From Canis aureus (lineage: Eukaryota; Chordata; Mammalia; Carnivora; Canidae), in NCBI RefSeq assembly GCF_053574225.1, contig NC_135645.1, positions 3,202,501-3,266,500 on the forward strand: a stretch of DNA of 64,000 bases. Direction: 5' to 3'. Made by a program: the position numbers and the translations under genes. Positions 10,890 through 20,639 of this stretch are shown here, in pieces (positions within the stretch are counted from its first letter, which is position 1; every line of letters starts with the position of its first letter). The notes under the pieces are model-generated. The model was not told the origin of the DNA. It searched no databases and was given only the letters and a program-made list of their open reading frames with translations.

Positions 10890-11320
10890 TAATTTTAAAA
10901 TCAGAAAAAAAATTTTTTTTTCGGACACTTAAATGAAATTATATTTCTCTTTTATTTCAGAGGCAAAATGTCCTGTATCATAGGAATTAGAAAAATATTG
11001 AAATATAAAATAAAAGGTGAAAGTGCCCTCCCTTACTCTCTTCTCCTGCTCCTACTCTCCAGAGGGAGTTTTTGGTAAATATCTTTCCAGTCTATTTTCT
11101 AATATACACAAGTACACATGCATGTGCATAAACACCTCATAGTTCTTTGTAAAAATGGAATTAGATTCTATTGTTTTGTTCTTCTTCCTCTTTCACTCAA
11201 TAACATATCATGGATATCCTGGGATATCAGTACATTTAAGACTCCTTCATTCATTTTTGACACCACATAGTGTTCCATATTACAAATCTAAAATATTTTA
11301 TATTTAAACATTAATTTTTT

Positions 11321-11520
11321 TAAAGGAAAGGCTTTTTTTAAAGATGTTTTTTTTTATTTATTCATGAGAGACACAGAGAGAGAGAGAGACAGGCAGAGAC
11401 ACAGGCAGAGGGGGAAGCAGGCTCCATGCAGGGAGCCCGACACGGGACTCGATCCCGGGTCTCCAGGATCAGGCCCTGGACTGAAAGCAGCACTAAACCG
11501 CTGAGCCACCAGGGCTGCCC
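11321..11520 (-). mobile_element. Can-SINE
   Basis: Reversed SINE ending gagccaccagggctgccc. The 16-bp target duplication TAAACATTAATTTTTT at 11305-11320 and 11521-11536 is perfect. About 20 bp of extra A/G-rich sequence lies between the left TSD and the canonical tail. Confidence 0.92.
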
Positions 11521-11843
11521 TAAACATTAATTTTTTGATGGCTATTTCATTTTCTCCCCCAGTTTGTTGCTATTAGAGATGTTGCTGACATGAATATCCT
11601 TGTATAAAACTTAAAGCTTATTTCTATAGGATCAAGGCTTATAAACAGAATTAATAGGACAAAGGTCAAGCACATTTTACATTTTGCTAGTTCTGCCAGA
11701 CTGCTTTCTGATAAGGTTGTTCCGTTCTGAACTCCCACTAACAGTAGATAAGAGTTATTGATTCCCCTACCCTGAACAATATTGGATATGTTCAGTCTTT
11801 TAAATTTCTGCCAAGTGGTGGGAAAAAATTGTGCTCCTTTTTA

Positions 11844-11873
11844 TTTTTTTTAAGATTTTATTTATTTATTCAT

Positions 11874-11913
<40 letters not shown>

Positions 11914-12040
11914 CAGAGACACAGGCAGAGGGAGAAGCAGGCTCCATGCAGGGAGTCCAGCACGGGACTCGATCCCGGGACTCCAGGATCATACCTTGGG
12001 CTGAAGGCGGCACTAAACCGTGGAGCCACTTGGGCTGCCC
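11844..12040 (-). mobile_element. Can-SINE with (CA)n in place of the usual GA run
   Basis: Reversed SINE in which the middle tract at 11876-11910 is CA repeats. Target duplication TGTGCTCCTTTTTA at 11830-11843 and 12041-12054. The CA tract is a likely polymorphic microsatellite. Confidence 0.92.
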
Positions 12041-12429
12041 TGTGCTCCTTTTTAAAAAAATTGTTTTTCTTAAATCATTAATGAGAATTATTTTACTCAT
12101 ATTTTTATCACCGCTTATATTTATTTTTCTTTGAATTATTTATTATCTTTCCCTATTTTTCCTTTATGCTATCTTCCTTTTTCATGATTTATAATTCTTC
12201 TACCTTAACAGCTAATTCAAAATTAAACAAATATTTGTTTAGCTTTTATTAGTGTTTGTTGTATATGTTGAAAAATGTTTTCTGTCATTTGTTCTTTTAA
12301 AATTAATTTTTGTGTGTAATTAAGGTAATACATATACATGAAGATACTCATTTTGGAGCCAAATCGCATATTCTGATTACTTTCTTTTTTGTATATCTTT
12401 CAGCTTTTCCTGAAATTAAGCTTACTCTG

Positions 12430-13076
12430 TGTATTAGTTTCCTGGGGCTGCCTTAACAAATCACCACAAACTGAGTGGCTTAAAATCACAGAAATGTATC
12501 AGCTCACAGTTCTGGAAACCGCAAGTAGGAGAGCAAGGTGTTGGCAGGGCCACGCTCCCTCCCAAGGCTCTCGAGGAGAGTCCTTCCTTGTCTCCTCTAG
12601 CTCCTGGGAGCTTCAGGTGTTCCTTGGCTCACGGCCACATTGCTCTCATTCTGCTTCTGTGGTCGCATGGCCTTCTCCCCCTCTTGCCTCTCATCCATGA
12701 GTACCTCATGAAGATAGCTTGTCATGGGAAAGAGGCCCAATTTAGATAATTCAGGATGATCCCATCTTGAGATCCTTCACTTAATTACATCTGCAAAGAT
12801 CTTTTCTTCAAACAAGGCCATACTCACAGTTCTTTACAGTTAGTGCATGGATGTCTTTTTTTTTTTTTAAGATTTCATTTATTTATTCATGAGAGACACA
12901 AAAAGAGACAGGCAGAGACAGAAAGAAGCAAGCTCCATGCAGGAGCCCAATGTGGGACTTGATCCTGGCACTCTGGGATCACGCCCTGAGCCGAAGGGAG
13001 ACGCTCAGCCACTGAACCACCCAGGCGTCCCTGCGTGGACATATCTTTTTGGGGCCTACCATTCAATCCACTACAT
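12430..13076 (-). mobile_element. MaLR (MLT1-like) LTR split by a Can-SINE
   Basis: The reverse complement of an MLT1-type LTR reads tattagtttcctggggctgc, caccacaaactgagtggctt, ttacatctgcaaagatc, and after the SINE ttttggggcctaccattcaa. The order and the ~450-bp total after removing the SINE fit an intact solo LTR. Confidence 0.7.
12854..13030 (-). mobile_element. Can-SINE inside the MLT1-like LTR
   Basis: Reversed SINE (gatttcatttatttattcat, ccacccaggcgtcc). The flanks are TGCATGGATGTC at about 12843 and TGCGTGGACATA at about 13032, a decayed duplication. Confidence 0.85.
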
Positions 13077-13135
13077 TCTTTTTTTTTTTTTTTTTTTTTT
13101 CATTTGCTTTGTTTTCTAATTTTTAAAAATCACCA

Positions 13136-13320
13136 GTAGAGCCACCTGGGTGGCTCAGTCGGTTCCTTTGGTTGTGATCCTGGGGTCCTGGGATCAAGCC
13201 CCATGTTGGGCTCTCTGCTCTCCGTGGGAAGCCTGCTTCTACCTCTCCCTCCACTCCCTGGCTCCTTCTTCCTCTCTCTCTCAAATAAATAAAGTCTTTA
13301 AAAAGATGAAAAAATAGAAA
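13136..13320 (+). mobile_element. Can-SINE, older type
   Basis: Forward SINE (gccacctgggtggctcagtc, tgggatcaagccccatgttg, tcaaataaataaagtcttta). Target duplication TAAAAATCACCA at 13124-13135 and 13321-13332 is perfect. Confidence 0.92.
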
Positions 13321-14106
13321 TAAAAATCACCATTAAAAAATATCCATAGAGCTTTTACATATGTATGGATATTTTTCCCAGTTCTCCCTGTGTCACGTTT
13401 TCTCTTGGAGACCCCATCCTCACCTCCCTTCTGGGTGGATGATCCCAGGACAGGCCCACAGCCATTGTGTTCATACTTGCCCCCACTGCTCCCAGGTGTT
13501 GTCTCTACTCTCTGGGTCCCAGATTATCCTCTTCTGTCTCTGAGGGAAAATGTCCCCTTTTCACTTCCATGTGCAATTAGTAGGAGATATAAAAATCTAG
13601 GCTGAAAATCATTTCCCTTAGAATTTTGAAATCCCTGCTCTACCTTCTGGCATTTGGTGGAATCCAGGAGTTTGGTGCTACTTGATTTCTACTCCGGGTG
13701 AGCTCTCTCTCTCTCTCTCTTCTTCAAGTGTGTTAGGATCTTCCCTTTTCCTTTGAGGTTCTAACATTTCATAATGAAAATTACTATTCATTGACCTGGG
13801 ACACCTTCAATCTGGAATTTTCAATTATTTCTTTGACAATGTTTTCCCCTTTGTTTTCTCTCTGTTCTAAAAATTTCTAATTTTTTCCTCAAATTCTGAT
13901 TACTTGGATGTTAGAATTCCTGGCTTGAACCTCCTATTATTGTTATTATTATTTTAATCTTCTCTCCTCTCTAGTTTATTTCTTTTTTTTCCATCCCTAC
14001 TTTATGGCAGAGTTCCTTGGCTGTATTTCCAATATACTGAATTTCTCGTTTTGACTAGCCTTAATTTCCAAGAGCTCTTTTCCTGTTCTCTGATTGTCAG
14101 TTTCAA

Positions 14107-14283
14107 AGCCCCCGGGGGGCTCAGCAGTTGAGCATCTCCCTTCAGCCCAGCGCGTGACCCTGGAGTCCCAGGATCGAGGCCCACGTCGGGCTCCCTGCAT
14201 GGAGCCTGCTTCTCCCTCTGCCTGTGTCTCTGTCTCTCTCTCTCTCTGTGTCTCATGAATAAAAAAATGAAATATTTAACAAC
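14107..14283 (+). mobile_element. Can-SINE
   Basis: Forward SINE (cccggggggctcagcagttg, ccacgtcgggctccctgcat, tgtctcatgaataaaaaaat). Confidence 0.88.
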
Positions 14284-14311
14284 AGCAACAACAGAATCAT
14301 CGCTTGTTCTT

Positions 14312-14478
14312 TTTTAATATTTATTTATTTATTTATGTATTTATTTATTTATTTATTTAGATTTTATTTATTCATTTATAAATGTCAGGGAGCCTGACGT
14401 GGGACTCGATCCCAGGTCTCCAGGATCACGCCCTGGACCGAAGGCGGCGCTAAACCGCTGAGCCACTTGGGCTGCCCC
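14312..14478 (-). mobile_element. Can-SINE with internal deletion and expanded tail
   Basis: Reversed SINE whose tail is a (TTTA)n run (14318-14360). The sequence jumps from tttattcatttataaatgtc directly to agggagcctgacgtggg, so roughly 50 bp of GA-rich middle is missing. Flanking gcttgttctt / gcctgttctt is a decayed TSD. Confidence 0.85.
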
Positions 14479-15009
14479 ATTGCCTGTTCTTGTTTCATTA
14501 GTGTAATATCTCCTTTTGATTCTTTCAGTGTTATTCTGATTATAGGAGTTTTATTTTCTTGCAAAATTTTCTTCTCTCTACATTACCTGTTTTCCCCCAT
14601 GTTTCTTTGTTTCTGTTACCTTGTTTTGTTCTCCGTGGTAATTACTGCAAGCTTTCTTTAGTGTCTGGTAGTCCCCGGCTGTCCATTCATGTTTAATGAG
14701 GAGGCACCAGTCAGCCGATGGGGGCTCTGTGCGCAGAGGAGGTGGGGCTATGGTGGGAGGTGTCACTGTGGGATGATCGCGTGGCACCCGGGGCTGTTCC
14801 ACCTGAGACTCCCCACTGCCGGTTTCTGTAGGTCTTTCCTCTGGTGCAGGTAACGTCCTACAGAGAAGTCTCCAGTCTCCAGTCATGGACATGCCTGGCT
14901 GCCGCAGTGCTGGGAGCAGGGCAGAGGTAGGAGGAGGGAAGGGGCTGTGGGTCTCACAGGGTGCAGACTTTCGCCTGGTGCATCCTTCCCTCCACTCAAA
15001 CCCCAAGGG

Positions 15010-15854
15010 CATAGCTTCTCCTTCCATCCCAAGCCACTATGTCATGCCTCTCAATTCGTCTCCAAGCTGCCTGTGACAGTGGATCTTCCTCCTCGCCTCC
15101 ATTTCCTGACCTCCTGTCTCCCAGGCCTGCACACGCTGGCCCCCTTCCTCTCCCCACTCCCCTCCTGTCTCTTCCAAAACGGCATCATTGCACAAAGCTC
15201 CCTGGAGACACAGCGACATTACTGTGAAAAACTGAATAGCACAGCAACTTAATTTAAACAAGGCCGTCTCAAACATTTGTTTGGCTTAAAGCTCCTAAAA
15301 TGCCATTTTGTTGGATTATATTTTCATTTATGTAAGATGTGTGTCATGCCAAAATGATTTTATTGCCGTTAGAAGTCAGGCAAATATAGATAAAATACAT
15401 TTTAGAAAATAAAGTGACATGTGGCACATTTTAATTCTATGTTCTGCATTTAAAAATGAAATTATGCATCTCCAAGCTTAACTCTGTGGTTATCTAGGAA
15501 GACTATTGCTTAGCATGGGTCCGTAGTCTCCTCTGGCCCGCCGGGTGGCTGTGCTCTGCCCCGGGTCTCTGCGCCCCGTGGGAGGTGGCTCCTGGACAGT
15601 GCACAGCAGGGGCAGGCATGGCTTCTTCTGGGGCTAGTCTAGCAGGTGGGATCTGGTTCCGCCTTGTGCTGGCTGTAAGAAAGTCAACTCACTGTTTAGG
15701 AGCTATAAAAAGATCAAGGATCAAGCAGGCCTGACTCTGCCATCTGCCGAAATTCCCGTAGCTGAGGTCTTCCTGACCTCTTGGTCTTTGAAGCCAGAAC
15801 TTTGCTCATTCCTCATTTTTGACCCCTTTTGCGCCGCTGACCGCTATGTCGATC
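15010..15854. other. Intron sequence, nothing recognised
   Basis: Unassigned sequence. Overlapping short ORFs at 15037-15276 do not resemble any protein I know. Confidence 0.5.
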
Positions 15855-16212
15855 CATTCAGGCTGCTACAACAGAGTACCCTAGACTGGGTGGCTTGTAA
15901 ACAGCAGACGTTTATTTCTTACAGTTCTGGAGGCTGGAAGGCCAGGGTCAAGTCACTGGCAGGTTTAGTGTCTGCAGGGGCCCACTTCTTGATGTGTAGA
16001 AGGCTGTCTTCACTGTGTCCTCACATGGTGGGAGGGCAAGGAAGCTCTCTGCGGCTTCCTTTGTGAGGGCACTAATCCCATTCCAGAAGGCCCCACCCTC
16101 ATGACCTAATCACCCGCCAAAGACCCACCTCCAGATACCATTGCACCCTGGGTATTAGGATTCAACCTATGAATTCGAGGGGTGAGGGAGACACAAGCCT
16201 TCATCTGCGGCA
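15855..16212 (-). mobile_element. MaLR (MLT1A-like) solo LTR
   Basis: The reverse complement reads in LTR order: aggctgctacaacagagtac, agactgggtggcttgtaaac, gtgtcctcacatggtgggag, cactaatcccattccagaag, caccctcatgacctaatcac, attaggattcaacctatgaa. The length of about 358 bp is usual for this LTR. Confidence 0.8.
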
Positions 16213-16439
16213 GCCACCTGTGTTGATTTGAACCAGGCTCTTCGCATTTCTGCTCTGACACATGCTGCCTCGGCTCTCTTCTTAGCCTTCTTGTCCCTGG
16301 TTGCAGGCAGGGGACCAAAGGTCAGTTGTCGGCGCTACTTTTCTCTGTGCTCCCTTCTTCAGAGAGATCCTTCTGGTGCTGCTGCTGCTCAGGTGGCTCT
16401 CATCTGCCTCTCCAGCTCTCTTGGACTTAGCTCCTGTGT

Positions 16440-17130
16440 CGCCAACTGCCATTCGATCTCTCCCTGGTTGTCTGAGCATCATCTTGAATTAACGCAAACA
16501 AAGCTGAAGCCCTGCATTTCTTCCTCCTCACTCTATTTACCTTCTCCTCACCTCCCCCGCCTGGCCAAAAAAAAAAAGCTCATTAAGCAAATAACTAGTT
16601 TATCTCCCAAATGTCTACGCCATTTCTCCAAACCTGGAAAGCTTGGAGCGAACTTTTATTTCTCTTGTAGCTTAAGCACTCCTATCCTTTTAAAACCTCC
16701 AGCTCTCACCCTAGATGCCATTTCTTATGTGGGGCACTTAGGTGATTTCCAAATCTGAATTTATCCTTCCAGGAGCTTCCCTTTGGTTGACTCTACTACC
16801 CATCTCCTATGGGCAGGGAGCTCACCCTCCTATACACTGAAGCTAGATTACTCTTCCTAAAACAGTGCTTTGCTTCTGCTACTATCCAGCAGCTTTCTAT
16901 TGACTATAGGATGGAGTTCAAACCCAGGGGGTTTGCATTCACTAAGTTTCACGGGCTAGCCCCAGATTACTTCGTTTGGTTATATCGCCAACTCTGTACC
17001 TTCCTAAACCCTCTTCTTCCCAGAAACGTATCCACTCATTGGGCCATAATTACATATGAATGAAGTTCTGCTCCTACTTCTGGAATTCTCTCCACCATGC
17101 TCTGTTTGACCTGCGTGCTCTCTTGGATGA
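16440..17130 (+). repeat. L2 (LINE-2) remnant
   Basis: The wording (caaacaaagctgaagccctg, ctagattactcttcctaaaa, ggatggagttcaaaccc, ctacttctggaattctctcc) follows the 3' half of mammalian L2. It is degenerate; the 176-codon ORF at 16228-16758 partly overlaps it and is not a gene. Confidence 0.55.
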
Positions 17131-17384
17131 AATAGCAGGAATTGTGCATGAAGTTATGTCTGAAATCTGGGAGCTTCTGTTGGTCTTGAGCAAGGTTACG
17201 TGTCCTGAGCCTTGGTTTCCAAAGTGAGGATAAAAATGTTTACACATTTTGCATTTCTGTTTGTGTGATGTGGCCTCTAGGCCCGTGGAGGTTGGTTGGG
17301 GCGGGCAGCCACGGCGGGGAGCTCAGGGAGGGATGTTAACGAGGGCATTGGAGACTCTGGTTCCTCATTAAAAGTTTGAATAAT

Positions 17385-18055
17385 GTACTGATGAAATAGT
17401 TCAGATATACACGAAATAACATAATAGATTCTCATCTATCCATCCCCCAAATGTAATGGATGATATTTTGCCAGTTTTGCCTCAGAACTCTCTTAAGAAT
17501 AAGAACGTATAAAGCGTTGAAGATACAGTTTAAGCTGTACTTTCCTCTCCATTCTCTTTTCTCCCCCAGAGAACCATTGTCCTGAGGCTGATATTGTCCT
17601 TCTCCCGTGTTTTTCTTTTTCTAACATATGTAGATACTACAGTTGATCTCTATTATCATTTAGTGTTTGAAAGTTTTTCTTTTTAAGATTCACTTATTGG
17701 GGGGGTGTTGGGTAGTGCGGCAGAGGGAAAGGAAGAGAGAGTCTCAAGCAGACTCTGCGCTGAGCTCGGAGCCCGACATGGGGCTCGATCTCTTGACTCT
17801 GAGATCATGATCTGAGCGGAAACCAAGAATCTGATGCTTAAGGGACTGTGCCACCCAGGCGCCCCTAGTGTTTGAAAGTTTTACGTACATCTTGTCACAC
17901 TGCATGGACCCCTTCCCTCGATAAATATTTAAATAGTGGATGACTTATTTATCTTGCAATTTGCTTGTTTCACCCACCGTATTTTTGAGATTTGTTCACT
18001 TTAGGCCGTGCCACACCGTTTCTTTCATTTCAACTGCGTACAGTGTCATAGGACA
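17385..18055 (-). mobile_element. Old L1M-like fragment with SINE insertion
   Basis: Antisense L1M-like phrases lie on both sides of the SINE (tctatccatcccccaaatgt, tgtcctgaggctgatattgt; then tgcaatttgcttgtttcacc, cactttaggccgtgcc). Confidence 0.45.
17678..17865 (-). mobile_element. Can-SINE, old type
   Basis: Reversed diverged SINE ending ccacccaggcgcccc; a G-run replaces part of the tail end. The 17-bp target duplication TAGTGTTTGAAAGTTTT at 17661-17677 and 17866-17882 is perfect despite the diverged body. Confidence 0.92.
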
Positions 18056-18553
18056 CCCAGACGGGCACACAGTTACTGAGCAGCGACAAGTCCTGTGACA
18101 AGGGTCCGGGGGGCGTCCCGATCCAGCCTGAGCAGAGCGGGTAACCTCCGAGCTCCGAGTGCTGAGGGACTACAGGATTTAGCCAGAGGAAGAGGGGAAG
18201 GGGCATATGTGGCCGTTTATGCGAAGACCCGAGAGCCTGCTGTGCTTGGGAAGATGAGAGAGGGCCTGGAGTGCGAGGAGGGACGGAGAGCAGGGGAGGC
18301 CGCTCCTGAAAACCTGGGCGGCCGCACAGGGGCTTGGGCATCATCGTGGGGCAGGGAGGCAGGACATCCGGTTTTACATTTTAGAAAAATTGCTCCGGCC
18401 ACATGGAGAAGTCATCGGCTTGAGACAGGGGTGAAGAATGGAGGCTGGAAACTTGTTTGAGAGGCTGTCTGGGTGAGTCGGGAAAGCGGCGATGCCTCAG
18501 TGCTCCTGGGGGTGCAGCTGAAGGGGCAGAGGAAAGACATGAATTGCGATGCC
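18056..18553. other. Intron sequence at the start of the GC-rich stretch
   Basis: No gene or recognised repeat. This marks the switch from AT-rich, SINE-rich sequence to GC-rich sequence. Confidence 0.5.
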
Positions 18554-18578
18554 GTGTGTGTGTGTGTGTGTGTGTGTG
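18554..18578. repeat. (GT)n microsatellite
   Basis: A run of 12.5 perfect GT dinucleotides. Confidence 0.97.
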
Positions 18579-18771
18579 CGTGGGGTGGAGGGAAGGGCCC
18601 TGGCCGACGTGAGCCGGTGGTGGCGGTGGGCCCTGGGGAGCTGGGCGACATCGGGCCGCAGGGAGGGGATGTCGGGGCGAGGGAGAGGTCAGGGAAGAGT
18701 TCAGGAGAGTCCGGGTGAGCCGAGGAGGAGGAGGTGGAGGCGGAGAGCTGTGGGGCCCAGAGCTCAGGCCC

Positions 18772-19058
18772 GGAGGCTGGAGGCTGGAGGCCAGAGGCCA
18801 GAGGCTGGAGGCCAGAGGGTAGAGGCTGGAGGCCGGAGGCCAGAGGCTGGAGTTTGGAGGCTGGAGGCCGGAGGCTGGATGCTGGAAGCTGGAGGCCAGA
18901 GGCTGGAGGCCGGAGGTCGGAGGCTGGAGGCTGGAAACTGGAGGCTTGAGGCCAGAGGCCGGAGGCTGGATGCTGGAGGCTGGAAGCTGGAGGCTGGAGG
19001 CTGGAGGCTGGAAGCTGGAGGCCGGAGGCCAGAGGGTAGAGGCTGGAGGCCAGAGGCT
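18772..19058. repeat. Heptamer minisatellite, 41 units
   Basis: Forty-one consecutive 7-bp units of consensus GGAGGCT with variants GGAGGCC, AGAGGCC, AGAGGCT, GGAAGCT and GGATGCT. The first unit starts at 18772 and the last at 19052, an exact multiple of seven apart, so units vary only by substitution. Because no unit combination creates a stop, long open frames run through both strands (for example 18549-19571 + and 18381-19109 -). These are artefacts of composition. Confidence 0.97.
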
Positions 19059-19079
19059 GGCCGGGGTGCGGGTGAGGAG

Positions 19080-19860
19080 CGTGCTGACTGTGGAGCCGGC
19101 CGCACCCACCTCTGCAGGGGAGCCTGCTTCACAGAAGAGGTGGCTTTGGCTGGTCCCTATTCACACGGCAGGCTCCCCCCGGACAGAAGGCAGCCGGTGC
19201 CAGCAGGTGACGTGGGACGGGGCCCCTCTGCCCGAGGACACGGCCGCGGCTCCTCCGGTGGCCCGTCAGGAGGTGGGACGCGTGCGTGTTGTGCCGCTCC
19301 TCGGAGCTCTAGCAGCCCGCACGTGCGGCTCCGGGCCACGAGGCCGGGTCCCCCGGACGCAGGCGCCTGCCCACGGCAGGTGGCGGGAGACCCCTGCGCA
19401 GGACCGAGCACGCGGCGCGCCCGCCCCAGCACCTTCCCGCCCGGTGGTCCTGCTGCCCAGACGTGGCCGGTGCCCCCCCAGGCCCTGCCCCGGCGGGAGG
19501 GCCTCCAGCCTCGCTGGCGCCGGCTCGGCGGGCCCTGCAGTGCCCAGGGTGGCCTCTGTGTGGAGTCGTGATTCCGGCTGATTGTGCTGTGGCCTCTGCG
19601 GCGGCGGGGCCGAGCCGAGCCGGGCAGCTGGCTCCGTGTTTCCTCTCTGGCCGCAGACGTGCTAGGGGAAGGCACCACGCCTGGGGGCAGTGGTCCGTGG
19701 GGCCCTGGCACGGGCATCTTACCTGTGGGGCGGTCAGGTGGGCGATGCCGCCCTGGGGGCTTTGTCACCCTCACCCCACGCGACCCTCACACACGACCCC
19801 GTCGGGAAGGCTGGGCCGGGGCTCTCCCCTCCGTCTCACGGAGGCAGCAGCTGCCGCCCA
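19080..19860. promoter_or_regulatory. Intronic CpG island
   Basis: GC-rich sequence with little CpG depletion. I hand-count about 37 CpG in 19201-19500 and about 31 in 19501-19860. The densest part is 19200-19450 (ccgagcacgcggcgcgcccg). No TATA box or clear initiator stands out, and no SLC12A8 exon is nearby. It may be an alternative or noncoding promoter or a methylation-free recombination site; this is inference. Confidence 0.65.
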
Positions 19861-20394
19861 GAGAGACCCCAGGCCTCGGTCCCCAGCCCTCCCTGGTCCA
19901 GCAGAGAGGAACAGAGTCTTCCTGGAAGCGCTGGTGACACCGCAGCCTCCGGTCCCAGCCTCTGTCCCCGGGCTTCTCAACCCTGCCCGTACAGTAGAAG
20001 CACCAGGGGAGCCCCACCCCAGACCAGGCCAGTCGGCACCGCTGGCCGGGCCCCGTGGCCTGTCTTTCTAGGTCTGCAGGGGATTCTGCTGGGCACACAG
20101 GTTCAAGAACTCCCCTCCTGCCCCCGGCTCGCACAGCATCTGCTTTGTCTCTACCACAGGCTCAGCGGAATAAGAGGCAAACGGTGGTGAGGCCCCAAGC
20201 CGTGCTCCTGGCATGTCCAGGATTCTGAGCGTAAGACCAAAGAATTCATTGCCCTGAGAGCAGGCTCAGGGTGGAGACTGGAGCTCGTCAGTTGGCCCCT
20301 AACGTCAAGGACTGGCTCCTCCTCCTCTGCCTTTCTCACTTGACTAGCACTCAGCCGAGGGCCCCGCATAGCATAACACCCGCTTACCTGTGTG

Positions 20395-20632
20395 TGTGGA
20401 TGCACCCGGAAAAATTGGAATGAGCCCCAACGCTGTGTCGGGCACTTTACATGTATTATTCTATTTGATCCTTGTATCAGCCTAGTGACATGGGTGAGAT
20501 GGTCATTCCCATTTTACAGCAAGGACGTCAAAGCCCCAAGGGGTTATGCAACTTTCCTGAGATTGCACAGGAAGGGCCTTAGCCAAAATTTGAACCCAGA
20601 GCTCCGGACTCTAAAGCACTATTCCACAGGGC
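20395..20632 (-). repeat. MIR SINE
   Basis: Reversed MIR: cgggcactttacatgtatta, cattcccattttacagcaag, gagattgcacaggaagg, tttgaacccagagctccgga. Confidence 0.75.
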
Positions 20633-20639
20633 TCCTAGG

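Larger units (their letters stand above)
10930..12400 (-). mobile_element. Old L1M-like 3' UTR with two SINE insertions
   Basis: Antisense L1M wording recurs on both sides of the SINEs at 11321-11520 and 11844-12040: caataacatatcatggatat, ttgttgctattagagatgtt and caatattggatatgttcagtc. It is heavily diverged. Confidence 0.55.
13560..15010 (-). mobile_element. HAL1 or L1 5'-region-like remnant
   Basis: T-rich sequence with the antisense of L1-type 5'/ORF1 wording: caattatttctttgacaatg, ttccaagagctcttttcctg, gtccccggctgtccattcat and tctttcctctggtgcaggta. Two SINEs interrupt it. I assign the class from recalled family wording, not from an intact frame. Confidence 0.5.

Noticed and set aside
18549..19571. 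A 340-codon open frame on + and a 242-codon frame on - across the heptamer array.
   Set aside because: The heptamer cannot create stops in any frame, so openness is compositional. The frames cross the CpG island and lack splice sites or any known domain.
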